Positions 1 through 9,421 of a stretch of DNA of 64,000 nt are shown piece by piece (position 1 is the stretch's first letter; the number at the start of each line of letters is the position of its first letter). The translations under genes were made by a program, and so were the position numbers. The stretch covers positions 154,644 to 218,643 of the forward strand of contig NZ_BMTY01000001.1 in assembly GCF_014649915.1 (NCBI RefSeq), read 5' to 3'. The notes below the pieces were generated by a model that worked only from the letters and a program-made list of their open reading frames with translations, ran no database searches and had not been told where the DNA came from. The stretch is from Streptomyces toxytricini. Lineage in GTDB: Bacteria > Actinomycetota > Actinomycetes > Streptomycetales > Streptomycetaceae.

Positions 1-811
1 TGCCGGTCCCGGCGATCTTCGCCTTGATCTGACCTGGCTCGCGGTCGCGCATCACCGCGTAGGACACGCCCTGGGCCTTCAGCTCTTCGAGCAGTGCTGC
101 CGAGCGCGCCACGGCGCGCCGGGACATGAAGCGGTTGCCGTCGACGCGGTTCGTCTGCGGGTTCCGGCCGCCGTCGATGACCCACTCGCGCACCTGGTCG
201 TACTCCTGCCGGCTCATCTTGTCCATGAGCGCGGTGAGTCCCGTGGCGTCGTCGATCGTCATCGCGCGGCCTGCCTGGAACGGCCGGCCGTTGTCGTCGA
301 TGCCCCAGAGCACCATGTTTCCGCGCCGCGGGTCGGCCAGGGCCTCCACCTCGCCGCCGGCCACGCGTCCGATCGTCTCGTCCGGCAGGTACAGCAGCGC
401 GGTTCCGGCGCGCTTCACCGTCGCGCGTTCGGACCAGGCGGGGTCATAGGGGCTGATCGGCAGCCGGGCCGACTGTGAGTCGACCTGGGCACCGACACCG
501 GTGACGCGGGTGAACTCCCGCTGCAACTGCTGGTAGCGCTCGTTCCGGGGGGAATGATCACCGAACTGCGGCTCGTAGTCGGACACCTTCTCCGCGAACG
601 CCTGGTCGATGGCGGAGAGGCAGTCCGCGATGCCCAGCCGGGGGTCGGCCAGTGCGGTGCCCCGCCGGCCGAGGATCTCGTCGACTCGGGCGCGGATCGC
701 CTTGGCCTGCGAGATCGGAATGACCTGTCCGGCCTGCACCCGGGCCTGCTCGACTGCCTTGTAGTAGACGTACTCGTAGAAGTACTTCCGCAGTCCGCGC
801 GCCTTCTTCAT
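1..811 (-). CDS. Hypothetical protein of conjugative element (3' end outside window)
   Basis: The frame is open from the ATG at 811 down to the left edge, giving at least 270 residues without a stop. It begins MKKARGLRKYFYEYVYYKA and is soluble and charged, with no membrane segment, signal peptide or nucleotide-binding motif that I can see. I do not recognise the family. It lies 166 bases downstream of the VirD4-like gene on the same strand, so it is probably the next gene of the conjugation cluster, with its own leader at 812-976. The sequence TATTCGAAAGG upstream (884-894) resembles motifs found before other units of this element. Missing VirB4-type functions would be expected further left, but this N-terminal part shows no Walker motif. 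Confidence 0.6.
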   Translation of the reverse strand, partial: MKKARGLRKYFYEYVYYKAVEQARVQAGQVIPISQAKAIRARVDEILGRRGTALADPRLGIADCLSAIDQAFAEKVSDYEPQFGDHSPRNERYQQLQREFTRVTGVGAQVDSQSARLPISPYDPAWSERATVKRAGTALLYLPDETIGRVAGGEVEALADPRRGNMVLWGIDDNGRPFQAGRAMTIDDATGLTALMDKMSRQEYDQVREWVIDGGRNPQTNRVDGNRFMSRRAVARSAALLEELKAQGVSYAVMRDREPGQIKAKIAGTG

Positions 812-884
812 AGTCAATCAGCTTCCTGTGGATGCTCCGGGTTGCATAGAGCTTACATCGTCTATTGAAAGAGAGTCGGAAGCT

Positions 885-894
885 ATTCGAAAGG
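885..894. promoter_or_regulatory. Copy of the element's TCGAAA motif upstream of the partial gene
   Basis: ATTCGAAAGG lies 74 bases upstream of the start at 811. Near-identical AGTCGAAA sequences occur before the genes starting at 9124, 15214 and 21438. A GAGTCGGA half-site is at 873-880, matching one arm of the 15249-15276 site. The role as an operator is inferred from recurrence only. Confidence 0.3.
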
Positions 895-976
895 TCAGTG
901 TCGAGGCTGTCTGTCTTGGGTGAGAGATGGCCTCGGCGCCGGCTGTGATCCTTGTCCGGCCCCAAGCGGCCGCCGA

Positions 977-3900
977 CTACTTCGAGTTCATCTCGATGGC
1001 CATCGCCCTGTCGAACCGGCCGTCGGCCAGCACCTCCCAACTCGGCAGCGAGGCCAGGTACTGGTAGAAGGCCGAGTGGACCCTCACGGTCACCAGCGAC
1101 TTCAGGTCCTCCTCGGTGACGTCCTCCTCCGCGAACACCCGCGAGTCCTCGTCCTTCACGTGGCCGTTGATCAGGCGGGCGGCCTTGGCGTACGCGTCCG
1201 AGCGGATCTGGCTGACGTAGGTCTGAGACCCGTCGGCGCTGCGCAGTTCGCCGTCGCCGCCGACCGAGAAGTGCTCGCGATCCTGTTCCAACTCGGTCTG
1301 CGCGGACTTGTAAGCCTCAGCGATCTCGATGTCCAGGCTTTTGACCTTTGCCGAGCCGTCGGGATTGACCAGCATCTCCTTGCTGATCGTCCCCTCCGCA
1401 TAGAGCAGACGCCGCCGCTCGACGCTGACCGCCTGACTCTCGGCGACTGCGACACCGACCTCGACGTTCTCGATGAACTGGTCCTCGTCGAACATGCTCA
1501 TCCCCTCGTACTCGTCGGGGTCGACGACCACCGGAGCGTTGGGGTCATGCCCCTCGTCCACCGTGGTCATCGTCGTGATGACCTCCATGACTTCGTCGGC
1601 GTAGACGTCCGGGTCCAGGCGCTCGATGTCGACCTCCCGGTAGCCGTAGATCTCCTTGTACTGCGCCTTCGCGTCCGCGGCCTTGACCGCCTGCCGCATG
1701 CGCTTCTCCAGCATCTTCACGAAGTCCGGCTGATTCATCCGCACGTCGAAGTCCATGGCACTGGACAGCGTCGGGATCGTCTGGAGTGAGTACGTGTGCC
1801 CCGGGTGCTTGATCGTGTCCCTCAGCAGCCGGACCGACATCGGCAGGATCGTCTGGTTGCGGTTCCAGATCGGCGCATCGCCGGCCCGGAAGACGATCGA
1901 GTTGCGCGGCGAGAGGAAGGCCATGTCGTTGTAGCTGATCAGCGGCTCTTCCTTGGTGCTCATCGTGTAGGAGACCCGGCCCTCGGTCTTGCCGCCGATG
2001 ACCTTGTCGAGATCCTGGCTGATCTGCTTGCTGTCCCTGTACGAGCGGTGAGTCCTGCCGCTCATCTTCTCCAGCGTCTCGATCATCGAGTCGTCCGTGG
2101 ATTTCAAGAAGACGATGTTCGAGGTGTTGCCCTGCACGATCTTGTCGACGCTCTCGCCGTAGACGTCGCGCAGTTGCTGCAGGGTCTGCAGGATGAGCGT
2201 GAACTGCTGCTCCTGGCCCAGGCCGATGGAGAGCATCGTCGCGAAGCCGTCGATGCCCTTGCCCTCCGACTGCAGGTTGCCGAGCTCGTCGAGCATGAAC
2301 CGCGTGCGGTAGAGCGGCTTCTGGTTCGACTTCGTCATGTACGACTGGTCGGCGCTCACGTCGAACAGCTGCTTGACCAGAATCAGGATCAGTTTCGCGT
2401 ACTTCATCAGGTGAGGCGGAGTCACCAGGAACAGCGCCTTCGGGGACTCCGAGTAGCGAGACAGTTTCTGCGTGATCGCCCGTGCCTGATACGAGACCTT
2501 CTCCGGGTTGCCGCCGCCGGAGAAGTCGAGCCGCGTGTCCGGGTAGAGCGTGTCCCCGGCCTGGAAGGACAGGATCTTCCCGTCCCGAGTGCCGCCCTCA
2601 CGCACCGGCTTCAGCTCGCGCATCACGCCGTTCTTCACGATCTTCTTGCCCGTCACCGGCTCGACCACGTAGTGCCGGCCATTGAGCGAGACCTGGTGGG
2701 TCTTCGTGAAGCTGAAGTAGAAGGTGCGCAGCAGCATCTTCGTCTGGGGGTTGACCAGCTCCAGCTTGAGCCAGGTTTCGGCGCCGGGGAACTTGCCCTT
2801 GAAGTTGTACCGGGCCCAACCTTCGCGGCCGACGATCTCCTCGTGCTCGAAGTCCTCGCCGAGGTTCTCGGTGAACATCGGGTCCGCGTAGGCGGACCAC
2901 ACGGCCTGTTGACCGACGAGGTGGTCGCGCTTGACGTAGTTCGGCGCGAAGCGCACGCCGAGGCGACGCGGGAAGCTCAGTCCGGCCAGGTCGGTGTTCT
3001 GCGACGGCTTGCCCGAGGTCAGCGTCGAGATCGTGGGGTCGGTGAAGAACGACATGGCGGTGATCGCGATGCCGTACACAGAGGCGAGCATCTTCTCTGC
3101 GCCGGCCATCGAGCGCAGCGCGTTGTGGGCGTTGCCCACCATCGTGCGCATGTTGTTGCGGGGCAGCGCTTCGCTCGCGTTGAAGTACAGGCTGAGCATG
3201 TCCTGATCGGCCTTGCCTTCCCACATGAAGGCCCGGGCCGCAGCCTTCGCCTGCTCCTCGGCCAGGGCGTCCGTGTCGTTGTCGAACTCGCCTGCCTTGA
3301 CCCGCTTTTCCAGTTCGGCCTCAGGGTTCCTGACCTTCTTTGAGCTCATCTGCACGAAGAGCTGGTAGCAGTTGTAGAGCGTGACCTTGCCCCAGAGGTC
3401 ATCGAGCTTCTGCTCGAGCAGCACCGGGTCCATGTTCAGCACGGCTGCGGCGCTGCGCAGCTCCCGTTCCTCTTCCAGGTAGAAGTCGATGAGTCCGTAG
3501 GCCGCGCGCTTGAAGGCGTTGTTGGCGGCATTGGGCCAGACCGGGTCCTCGCCGCCGTCGAGCGGAAAGAAGATCCCGGCGATGTTCTCCACATACAGTG
3601 CGCACTTGGTGAAGTTGCCTTCACGCGCTGCGTCGGCCGCCAGCCCCAGGGGGTTGTAGATGTCGGTCTTCATGGAGTTGATCAGGTTGAACTGCACCGG
3701 CTCGAACCCCCGGGTGACCAGGGGCACGTAGTTCTTCACCAGCAGCTCGCCCTTGGGGTCGTTGATGACCATGTTCGAGGGCTTCTTCTCTCGCGACCAC
3801 ATGTCGATGACCGGCTCGATGTACGTCTGGCCCTTACCGGCTCGGGTGATGGCCAGCACCATGGTGTTCACCGGCGCGGTATCGACTATGTACGCCCCGG

Positions 3901-5023
3901 CAGGGCGCTGGACCTCGTACTCCGGGAAGGTCCAGTCCTCCTTGATCAGGGCGGCGACGGTCTTGTACGTGTTCGATCCGAAGCCGAGTTTGTCCCGGTT
4001 CTTGCCGTCAGGGTTGTACGGGATGCGTGTGGCGTCGTACTTCTGTCGCAGGGTCTTGTCAGCGGGGAGGCCGGAAGCCTCGAACAGCTCGTCGCCGAAG
4101 ACTTCGTCGATGATCGGCAGGGTCTGCGTCAGCGGACTGCCTTCGTCGTCGTCCATGACCTCGCCGGCGTAATAGACGAGGTTCCCCTCCTCATCGGTGA
4201 CGTCCTCCTTGGCGCGCTGGGCGACCTCGACGGTGCCCAGACCCTTCTGCCTGAGCATCATGTGGCTGAGCATCGAGCTGACCTGCACGCTCGAGTGAGC
4301 ACCGGCGTCAGGGAACCAGTCGTAGTTCTGCTGGATCTCTTCCGGCAGGGCGATGTGCTGGTCGTTCTGGTACTGGTTGATGTCGCTCGTGGTGTTCATC
4401 AGGTTCGCCGCGGCGACCCTCCGCGAGAACCACGTGCCGATGACCAGGGCGACCATCAGACCCGAGCCGAGCGTGATGAAAAGCTTGAACCCCGAGACGT
4501 CGGCCAGCTGCTCTTCGACCGTCGTCGTGCTCTTCTCGGGCTCAGCCGGCCTGCCGGCGCCGAGCTTGCCGTCCTTCCCCGCGGTGTACCAGGCGGGGAC
4601 CGGAACAGCCTCAGCGCTGGGGTGACACTTCGCCTTCACGTCCGGGTTGCCGTCCCGGGTCAGGGGTCGGTAACACTTCACGACCGAGCCGCCCGCACCC
4701 GTCATGGTGTCCTGAACGTAGTACGCACTCGGCTTGCCGCTGCCGCTGCCGGACACACCCGAGCCCGCGAACACGCCCGCCGACAGCACCGCCGCGGCGA
4801 CGAGCGAGTAGAACACCCAGGCAACGACCGTCACCAGCACTCCGGCAATCACCGCGACGACGATGCCCGGTCTGGTCGACCTCAGGGTCAGGAACTTGCT
4901 GCGGTCCAACTGCTGGCTGTCGTGCACGTCTCGGTTCGTCAGCGTCTCGCCGGGCTTCCGCGCCGAGATCTTGTCCCAGCTGCTCGCCTTCGGCCGTGCC
5001 GCCTTCCGTCTGTTCGTGGCCAT
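977..5023 (-). CDS. VirD4/TraG-type type IV secretion coupling protein
   Basis: This 1348-residue protein is a coupling ATPase that would bring the relaxase-DNA complex to the secretion channel at the inner face of the membrane. It has two N-terminal membrane segments (about residues 53-85 and 177-200) flanking an outside loop. A P-loop of the form TRAGKGQT follows at 393-400, then NDPKGEL at about 421-427, and a Walker B motif FMLDELGNL near residue 905 followed by a QTLQQLRD segment; these are hallmarks of VirD4/TraG. At 1348 residues it is about twice the usual VirD4 length, with the extra length partly between the ATPase motifs and partly in an acidic C-terminal tail. The ATG at 5023 has an AAGGAA ribosome-binding site. 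The pairing with the relaxase gene at 9422-12001 supports a conjugation role. Confidence 0.9.
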   Translation of the reverse strand: MATNRRKAARPKASSWDKISARKPGETLTNRDVHDSQQLDRSKFLTLRSTRPGIVVAVIAGVLVTVVAWVFYSLVAAAVLSAGVFAGSGVSGSGSGKPSAYYVQDTMTGAGGSVVKCYRPLTRDGNPDVKAKCHPSAEAVPVPAWYTAGKDGKLGAGRPAEPEKSTTTVEEQLADVSGFKLFITLGSGLMVALVIGTWFSRRVAAANLMNTTSDINQYQNDQHIALPEEIQQNYDWFPDAGAHSSVQVSSMLSHMMLRQKGLGTVEVAQRAKEDVTDEEGNLVYYAGEVMDDDEGSPLTQTLPIIDEVFGDELFEASGLPADKTLRQKYDATRIPYNPDGKNRDKLGFGSNTYKTVAALIKEDWTFPEYEVQRPAGAYIVDTAPVNTMVLAITRAGKGQTYIEPVIDMWSREKKPSNMVINDPKGELLVKNYVPLVTRGFEPVQFNLINSMKTDIYNPLGLAADAAREGNFTKCALYVENIAGIFFPLDGGEDPVWPNAANNAFKRAAYGLIDFYLEEERELRSAAAVLNMDPVLLEQKLDDLWGKVTLYNCYQLFVQMSSKKVRNPEAELEKRVKAGEFDNDTDALAEEQAKAAARAFMWEGKADQDMLSLYFNASEALPRNNMRTMVGNAHNALRSMAGAEKMLASVYGIAITAMSFFTDPTISTLTSGKPSQNTDLAGLSFPRRLGVRFAPNYVKRDHLVGQQAVWSAYADPMFTENLGEDFEHEEIVGREGWARYNFKGKFPGAETWLKLELVNPQTKMLLRTFYFSFTKTHQVSLNGRHYVVEPVTGKKIVKNGVMRELKPVREGGTRDGKILSFQAGDTLYPDTRLDFSGGGNPEKVSYQARAITQKLSRYSESPKALFLVTPPHLMKYAKLILILVKQLFDVSADQSYMTKSNQKPLYRTRFMLDELGNLQSEGKGIDGFATMLSIGLGQEQQFTLILQTLQQLRDVYGESVDKIVQGNTSNIVFLKSTDDSMIETLEKMSGRTHRSYRDSKQISQDLDKVIGGKTEGRVSYTMSTKEEPLISYNDMAFLSPRNSIVFRAGDAPIWNRNQTILPMSVRLLRDTIKHPGHTYSLQTIPTLSSAMDFDVRMNQPDFVKMLEKRMRQAVKAADAKAQYKEIYGYREVDIERLDPDVYADEVMEVITTMTTVDEGHDPNAPVVVDPDEYEGMSMFDEDQFIENVEVGVAVAESQAVSVERRRLLYAEGTISKEMLVNPDGSAKVKSLDIEIAEAYKSAQTELEQDREHFSVGGDGELRSADGSQTYVSQIRSDAYAKAARLINGHVKDEDSRVFAEEDVTEEDLKSLVTVRVHSAFYQYLASLPSWEVLADGRFDRAMAIEMNSK

Positions 5024-5095
5024 CGTGATTCCTTACTCTCGAGCCTCGCCCATCCCGCTGTCCCGCTGTCCGTTGCGCCCGGCTGCGCAGACGGC

Positions 5096-5129
5096 GACGG
5101 CGCATGGGGAACGCGCCCCGTGCGCCGTC
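5096..5129. terminator. Intercistronic hairpin upstream of the VirD4-like gene
   Basis: A 14-pair stem with one wobble (5096-5109 with 5116-5129) and a 6-base loop lies between the coiled-coil gene and the coupling-protein gene. There is no T-run, so it could be an attenuator or an RNA processing/stability element rather than a full terminator. Confidence 0.45.
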
Positions 5130-5159
5130 AGATCACCCCGTCGGTCATGACCGGATCGC

Positions 5160-7217
5160 TCAACGGATGAAGACCACCCCGACGATGAAGCCGGCCACAC
5201 CCATCAGGAGCGAGAGCGTGACGATCATGACGACGAGGATCTTGTTCGAGCGGCTCTGCATCTCGGAAGCCCGCGCCAGCTCGTTGGCGTAGGCCTCCTT
5301 GTCGGCCTGCATCTCCGTCAGGCGGGCTTCGTACCGCCTGGCCGCTGACTCCTCGACCGTCGTCAGCTGCTTGAGCAGGTCGGTGACCCGCGTCGCCTGG
5401 AAGTTGGTCTTCTCCTTCTCCAGGTTGAGGTTGTGCTGCCACTCGGCGTCCCGAGTCGCCATCTGCGTGATGGCGTCCTTGCGGTTGCGCTCGAGCTCGT
5501 CCTCCATTCGGCGGATCCGGTCGGCGTGCTCAGAGCGCATCGATTCCAGGAGGTCCTGCTGTTCCCGGCGCAGGACGCCGATCTCGTCCGTGGTCCGCTG
5601 GTGCTCGGCCAGCGCCTCGGACTGGGCGATGTCCGCCTTGCGGTTGGCGTCGACGATTCGCTGGATCTCGGACTTCCACCGGCTCAGGCGCTCTTCCTCG
5701 GCCGCCAGGTACTCCGACTGCCGCTCGGCCAGCACCTCGAATATCCGCGTCTGCCCGGTCTGCATCTTCAGCGTTGCGTCCGACCGCCGGACCCGCAGGA
5801 TCTCCTGCTGGTTGTGCGCGTGGGTGTCCTCGATGTCCCGGTCGATCTGGGCGACGGAGTCAATCTGCTCGCGCTCCATCCGCGAGCGGTTGCGCTCCTT
5901 GTACTGCAGCTCCGCCGAAAGCGCCGCCTGCTGCGCCACCTTGGCGGCCTGCGCCTCGTACTCCTTGGCGATCTCCGCCCGGCGGGCTCGGGCCTTTTCC
6001 TCCCTCTCTGCCTGCCGCTGCTGGTGCTCGGCCTCGGCCGCGTCCTTCAGCAGCTTGTACCGGGAGCCCTCGCGGTCGGTGGCCACCGCACGGATGACCT
6101 GCTCGGTGTGCGCCGACATGAGGTTGACGTAGAGCGCACGCAGCTCAACCTCGTGCGCGGAACGGAGCTGCATCAAGTCCGCGTTGGCTTGCCGGTTGAG
6201 CTGGGCGACCTGGTCCCCGAGCCACTCGGTCGCTCCCTCGGGCACGGCGATCTGTACGACCGGTGCGCCGATGGTGAAGGTCGCGTTGAACTCGTCAAGC
6301 CGGACGTCCAAGTCCAGCTCCTCGGAGAGGAACCGGCGGGCGATGACGTCGCGTACCTGGGCCTGATCCGCCAGCAGCACGGCGTCGCCGGCTTCCTGGT
6401 GGTCGCCTTCGATGTCGTAGCCGGCGTCGGTCTCGTCGAAGCCCTCGTAGCCGGTCACCTCGTCGCCGTCGTAGTCCGGCTCCGACTCGACCGAAACGGT
6501 GTCCACGTCGTCCCCGTCGAACACGGTTGCGTCCACCCGTTCATCGTCGTCGACGACGTCGCTGAAACGCGGCTCGTCGTCCAGGCCCTCGTCAGCCCCC
6601 TCGTCACCGGGGATCTCATCGAAGATCGCATCCCCCTCGTCCTCATCGAGGAGCGCCGGGGAGGGGTCGGCGGTCCCAGCCTCGGCGACCAGGCCGCTGT
6701 GTTCTTCCCACGCCTTCTTACCCACGGCTTCTTCGAGGGTCGTGACACCTGCGGCGACGAAGCGCGCCTGTGCGAAGGTCGCATCGTTCACCAGATCGAC
6801 GAGCAGATCGCCGCCGGGCTTCTGCCACACGACGGCCCAGGCGTAGGCGGCACCGGTGAGCAGCGAGTACTCCTCCATGCGCGCGAGAGTCTCGTCGGTG
6901 GGGATGATGCCGAAGACTTCCTCTTCGAGCATCTCTGCCGTGGCCACCGTGCGGATCTGGTCGGAGCTGATGAGCTCGATGATCGAGCCCTTCGCCTCGT
7001 CCCGGCCGTGCCGCGCACTCAAGCCGCCGATCTCCTCGGCAGCAAGCACGAGCATCACCCAGGCCGTGCCGCTGGGAAAGACGAACGGAGTGTTCGACCG
7101 CAGCAACTCGACCGCTGCCGGGATCGCCGTCTCTCTCACCACGGAGGCAAGAAGCTCATTGGGCTTCTTCTTCCGTTCCTTCTTCTGGCGGACTGCCGCC
7201 GCTCCTAGGATGCCCAT
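5160..7217 (-). CDS. Tail-anchored coiled-coil protein of the conjugation cluster
   Basis: This is a 685-residue protein of unknown family. After an N-terminal globular part come a very acidic stretch rich in Asp and Glu (about residues 180-275), a long predicted coiled coil rich in Glu, Arg, Gln and Ala (about 345-640), and a single hydrophobic segment at the extreme C-terminus ending VVFIR. That makes it a likely tail-anchored membrane protein with its bulk in the cytoplasm. I start it at the ATG at 7217 because GAGGAG lies ten bases upstream; the frame stays open further, to 7310. It lies between the AAA+ ATPase and the coupling protein, so a scaffold or adaptor role at the inner face of the channel is plausible but inferred. 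Confidence 0.75.
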   Translation of the reverse strand: MGILGAAAVRQKKERKKKPNELLASVVRETAIPAAVELLRSNTPFVFPSGTAWVMLVLAAEEIGGLSARHGRDEAKGSIIELISSDQIRTVATAEMLEEEVFGIIPTDETLARMEEYSLLTGAAYAWAVVWQKPGGDLLVDLVNDATFAQARFVAAGVTTLEEAVGKKAWEEHSGLVAEAGTADPSPALLDEDEGDAIFDEIPGDEGADEGLDDEPRFSDVVDDDERVDATVFDGDDVDTVSVESEPDYDGDEVTGYEGFDETDAGYDIEGDHQEAGDAVLLADQAQVRDVIARRFLSEELDLDVRLDEFNATFTIGAPVVQIAVPEGATEWLGDQVAQLNRQANADLMQLRSAHEVELRALYVNLMSAHTEQVIRAVATDREGSRYKLLKDAAEAEHQQRQAEREEKARARRAEIAKEYEAQAAKVAQQAALSAELQYKERNRSRMEREQIDSVAQIDRDIEDTHAHNQQEILRVRRSDATLKMQTGQTRIFEVLAERQSEYLAAEEERLSRWKSEIQRIVDANRKADIAQSEALAEHQRTTDEIGVLRREQQDLLESMRSEHADRIRRMEDELERNRKDAITQMATRDAEWQHNLNLEKEKTNFQATRVTDLLKQLTTVEESAARRYEARLTEMQADKEAYANELARASEMQSRSNKILVVMIVTLSLLMGVAGFIVGVVFIR

Positions 7218-7266
7218 TGATGCCGATCTCCTCGCCAAAAGAACACAGTCCGCCTGGTTTACGAGC

Positions 7267-7296
7267 ATCCTATCGTCGCCTTGTCGAAGTAAGCAA
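7267..7296 (-). promoter_or_regulatory. Candidate promoter for the coiled-coil/VirD4 genes
   Basis: On the minus strand, TTGCTT (7296-7291) is followed after 18 bases by TAGGAT (7272-7267), a reasonable -35/-10 pair. It would start transcription near 7260, about 43 bases before the start codon at 7217. Confidence 0.45.
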
Positions 7297-7317
7297 CTAT
7301 AGGGCTTCAAAGGGCTA

Positions 7318-7333
7318 TCGACTCGTTAGTCGA
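7318..7333. promoter_or_regulatory. Inverted repeat TCGACT-N4-AGTCGA, candidate operator
   Basis: A perfect six-base inverted repeat with a four-base spacer lies just upstream of the candidate promoter at 7267-7296. The same arms, longer and with a six-base spacer, occur upstream of the AAA+ gene at 9156-9177. Binding by the element's regulator is inferred. Confidence 0.45.
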
Positions 7334-7357
7334 CTAGGCCCGCCAGCCTTCACCGAC

Positions 7358-9124
7358 TCATCGCACCGCGCTGACCTCGATGTAGGCATCGGAACTCAGC
7401 AGGTGCTTGTCGTCGCTGACCAAGTCGCCGACGACGTCGATGCGGATCCGTCGCTCTGAGGGGTGCTCGTTGAGGAAGGTCGCCACCGCGGTGGTGACCT
7501 CGTCGGTCAGCCTCGCCACGGCCGCACGCGCGCCGCCGGCATCGGAGTCGGTGTCACCCTTGTCCTCGATGAGGTACTGCAGCACCCTCGCATCGACGTC
7601 GATCCGCACGTTGTGCTTGACGAACACCTCCTGCACCATCTGCCGAAGTTTCTTCCGCACGATCTTCTGCTGCGTCGGCAGCGACAGCGGCTGGAAGGGT
7701 ACGATCGCGTCGATGCGGCCCAGCAGCTCGGGCGGGAACCGGTTGTCGCCTGTCGTCGAGGAGATGGAGCGGCGGATCAGCTTCTCGTACTCCATCAGCT
7801 GTTTGCCCGAGCCGGTGTCGTCGGCGGCGTACTGCGAGATGCTCTTGTAGATCTCCGTGCCGGCGTTCGTCGTCAGAACGATGTACGTGTTGAGGAAGCT
7901 CACTTCGCGGTTGTTGTCGTCGTTGAGCCGGCCGTCGTCGAGCACCTGTAGCAGCACGCGCGTGACCATCGCCGAGGCCTTCTCGACCTCGTCGAACAGC
8001 AGCACGGCGTGGGAGAGGTCCCACACCCGCTTGGTGAGTTCGGAGCGGAAGGCCGCGAATGACGAGTCCTCGGCGTACTCCGTCATGTCGAAACGGATCA
8101 GGTGCCGCTGGTCATCGCCGAACAGCAGCTTCGCCAGCTGCTTGGTGAGTTCGGTCTTGCCGACGCCGGTGGAGCCCGTGAACAGCAGGCTCGCCATTGG
8201 CTTTCCCTTGTCGTTGAGGTCCGCCACCGCCAGCTGTAGGCGACGCGCCACCGCGCTGGTCGCCCATTCCTGGCTGAACACCTTCTCGTCCAGCTGCTTC
8301 TTGATCTTCGCGCCGTCGACCTTGAAGGCCACGTTCACGTTCAGGGTCTCCATGAGCACGTCCGAGAGCAGGTCCCGGTCCATCGGCCGGTGCGTCAGGC
8401 GGAACCAGCCGACCATGGAGTCGAGCACGAGGATCGACTTGCGAGGTTGAGCGCTGGCCGGCATGTAGCGCTGGGTGTACTCGTAGATCTGCCGGAAGAT
8501 GTGGTCGTCGTAGAACTCGTCAGCCACCCCATATCGTTCGGCCATGCCCTGCAGAATCTTGATGGTCGTCGACTGGTCGGGCGGGTTCAGGTTGATGCGT
8601 TGCAGTCGCTCGACGAGCGGCTGGTTCGGCGAGATGTGCTTGTGGAACTCCTCGTAGGTTGTCGCTGCGATGATCCTGATGCCGCGGGTTCCCGATGCGG
8701 CGAGGACCGGCTTGATCGCCTCGACGGCGGCGTCGGAGAGCTGAGCGACCTGATGGAACTCGTCGATGAAGAGGACCAGTTCGTGCTTCTCGTTTCTGAC
8801 GAAGTCCTCGGCCTCGTCGAAGAAGCCCTTGAGGATCGCGGCCATGTTCTCGGCGGTGCCCGCCTCGGAGATCATGCGCGCTGGGTCCACTTCCAGGTAG
8901 AGGCGGTCCTTGTCCACCACCATCGTGGCCTGGACCAGGGCCGTCTTGCCTGTGCCGGCCTCGGCCAACAGGAGCGCGTTGCACAGCTCGGGACGGCGCA
9001 GCGAGGCCAACAGCTGTGTCGTCTCGTGCTCGCGGCCGACGATGTCGCGCTCGGCCTTCTTCAGCGGCTCCGACAGCTTGGACAGGAGCCGGTAGCGCTC
9101 GTTGAGCTGCACCTGTTGAAACAT
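7358..9124 (-). CDS. Clp-like double AAA+ ATPase of the conjugation cluster
   Basis: This 588-residue protein carries two AAA+ modules in the order of ClpA/ClpB/ClpV unfoldases. Module 1 has a P-loop AEAGTGKT (54-61), Walker B LVLFIDE near 117 and an ERLQRI-type arginine-finger region. Module 2 has GSTGVGKT (about 316-323) and LLFDEVEKA near 380. The Clp N-terminal domain and the ClpB middle coiled coil are missing, and I see no ClpP-docking tripeptide, so it is more likely a remodelling factor than a protease subunit. An in-frame TTG lies nine bases before the chosen ATG, but the GAGAGG ribosome-binding site is better spaced for the ATG. Its place between the relaxase and the coupling protein suggests work on the relaxosome or channel, which is inferred. 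Confidence 0.8.
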   Translation of the reverse strand: MFQQVQLNERYRLLSKLSEPLKKAERDIVGREHETTQLLASLRRPELCNALLLAEAGTGKTALVQATMVVDKDRLYLEVDPARMISEAGTAENMAAILKGFFDEAEDFVRNEKHELVLFIDEFHQVAQLSDAAVEAIKPVLAASGTRGIRIIAATTYEEFHKHISPNQPLVERLQRINLNPPDQSTTIKILQGMAERYGVADEFYDDHIFRQIYEYTQRYMPASAQPRKSILVLDSMVGWFRLTHRPMDRDLLSDVLMETLNVNVAFKVDGAKIKKQLDEKVFSQEWATSAVARRLQLAVADLNDKGKPMASLLFTGSTGVGKTELTKQLAKLLFGDDQRHLIRFDMTEYAEDSSFAAFRSELTKRVWDLSHAVLLFDEVEKASAMVTRVLLQVLDDGRLNDDNNREVSFLNTYIVLTTNAGTEIYKSISQYAADDTGSGKQLMEYEKLIRRSISSTTGDNRFPPELLGRIDAIVPFQPLSLPTQQKIVRKKLRQMVQEVFVKHNVRIDVDARVLQYLIEDKGDTDSDAGGARAAVARLTDEVTTAVATFLNEHPSERRIRIDVVGDLVSDDKHLLSSDAYIEVSAVR

Positions 9125-9155
9125 GCCACACAAGACCTCTCGACAGGACTGACGA

Positions 9156-9177
9156 TTCGACTGCTAAATCAGTCGAA
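9156..9177. promoter_or_regulatory. Perfect inverted repeat TTCGACTG-N6-CAGTCGAA, candidate operator
   Basis: The eight-base arms are perfectly complementary around a six-base spacer, 32 bases before the AAA+ start codon. It is the most complete copy of the TCGA-type motif that recurs upstream of units of this element and is a good candidate binding site for a dimeric repressor. Confidence 0.55.
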
Positions 9178-9359
9178 ATCTATCATGAGCCGCATTCGAT
9201 AGGGCGCTTAATAGGTGTCGAGAAGGGGTCGCGAGGGCATTCAGAGGTGGGTCTTGGAAGGCGGCCGCGCGATCAGTGACCGACATCTCGTAGTCGTAGG
9301 TCGTGCTGGGGGTTTCGGTGGTGCGAGCTGGCCGGCAGGCAGCCGCCCCCGCGTAGCCG

Positions 9360-9391
9360 AAAGGCCCCTGGATGTCATTCCAGGGGCCTTT
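9360..9391. terminator. Hairpin terminator after the relaxase gene
   Basis: A perfect 12-pair stem (AAAGGCCCCTGG at 9360-9371 with its complement at 9380-9391) and an 8-base loop lies about 30 bases beyond the relaxase stop codon. The arms end in A and T runs, so it can work in either direction. Confidence 0.7.
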
Positions 9392-9421
9392 CGAGGGCTT
9401 GACTCGGCCTCCCCCTTGGTC

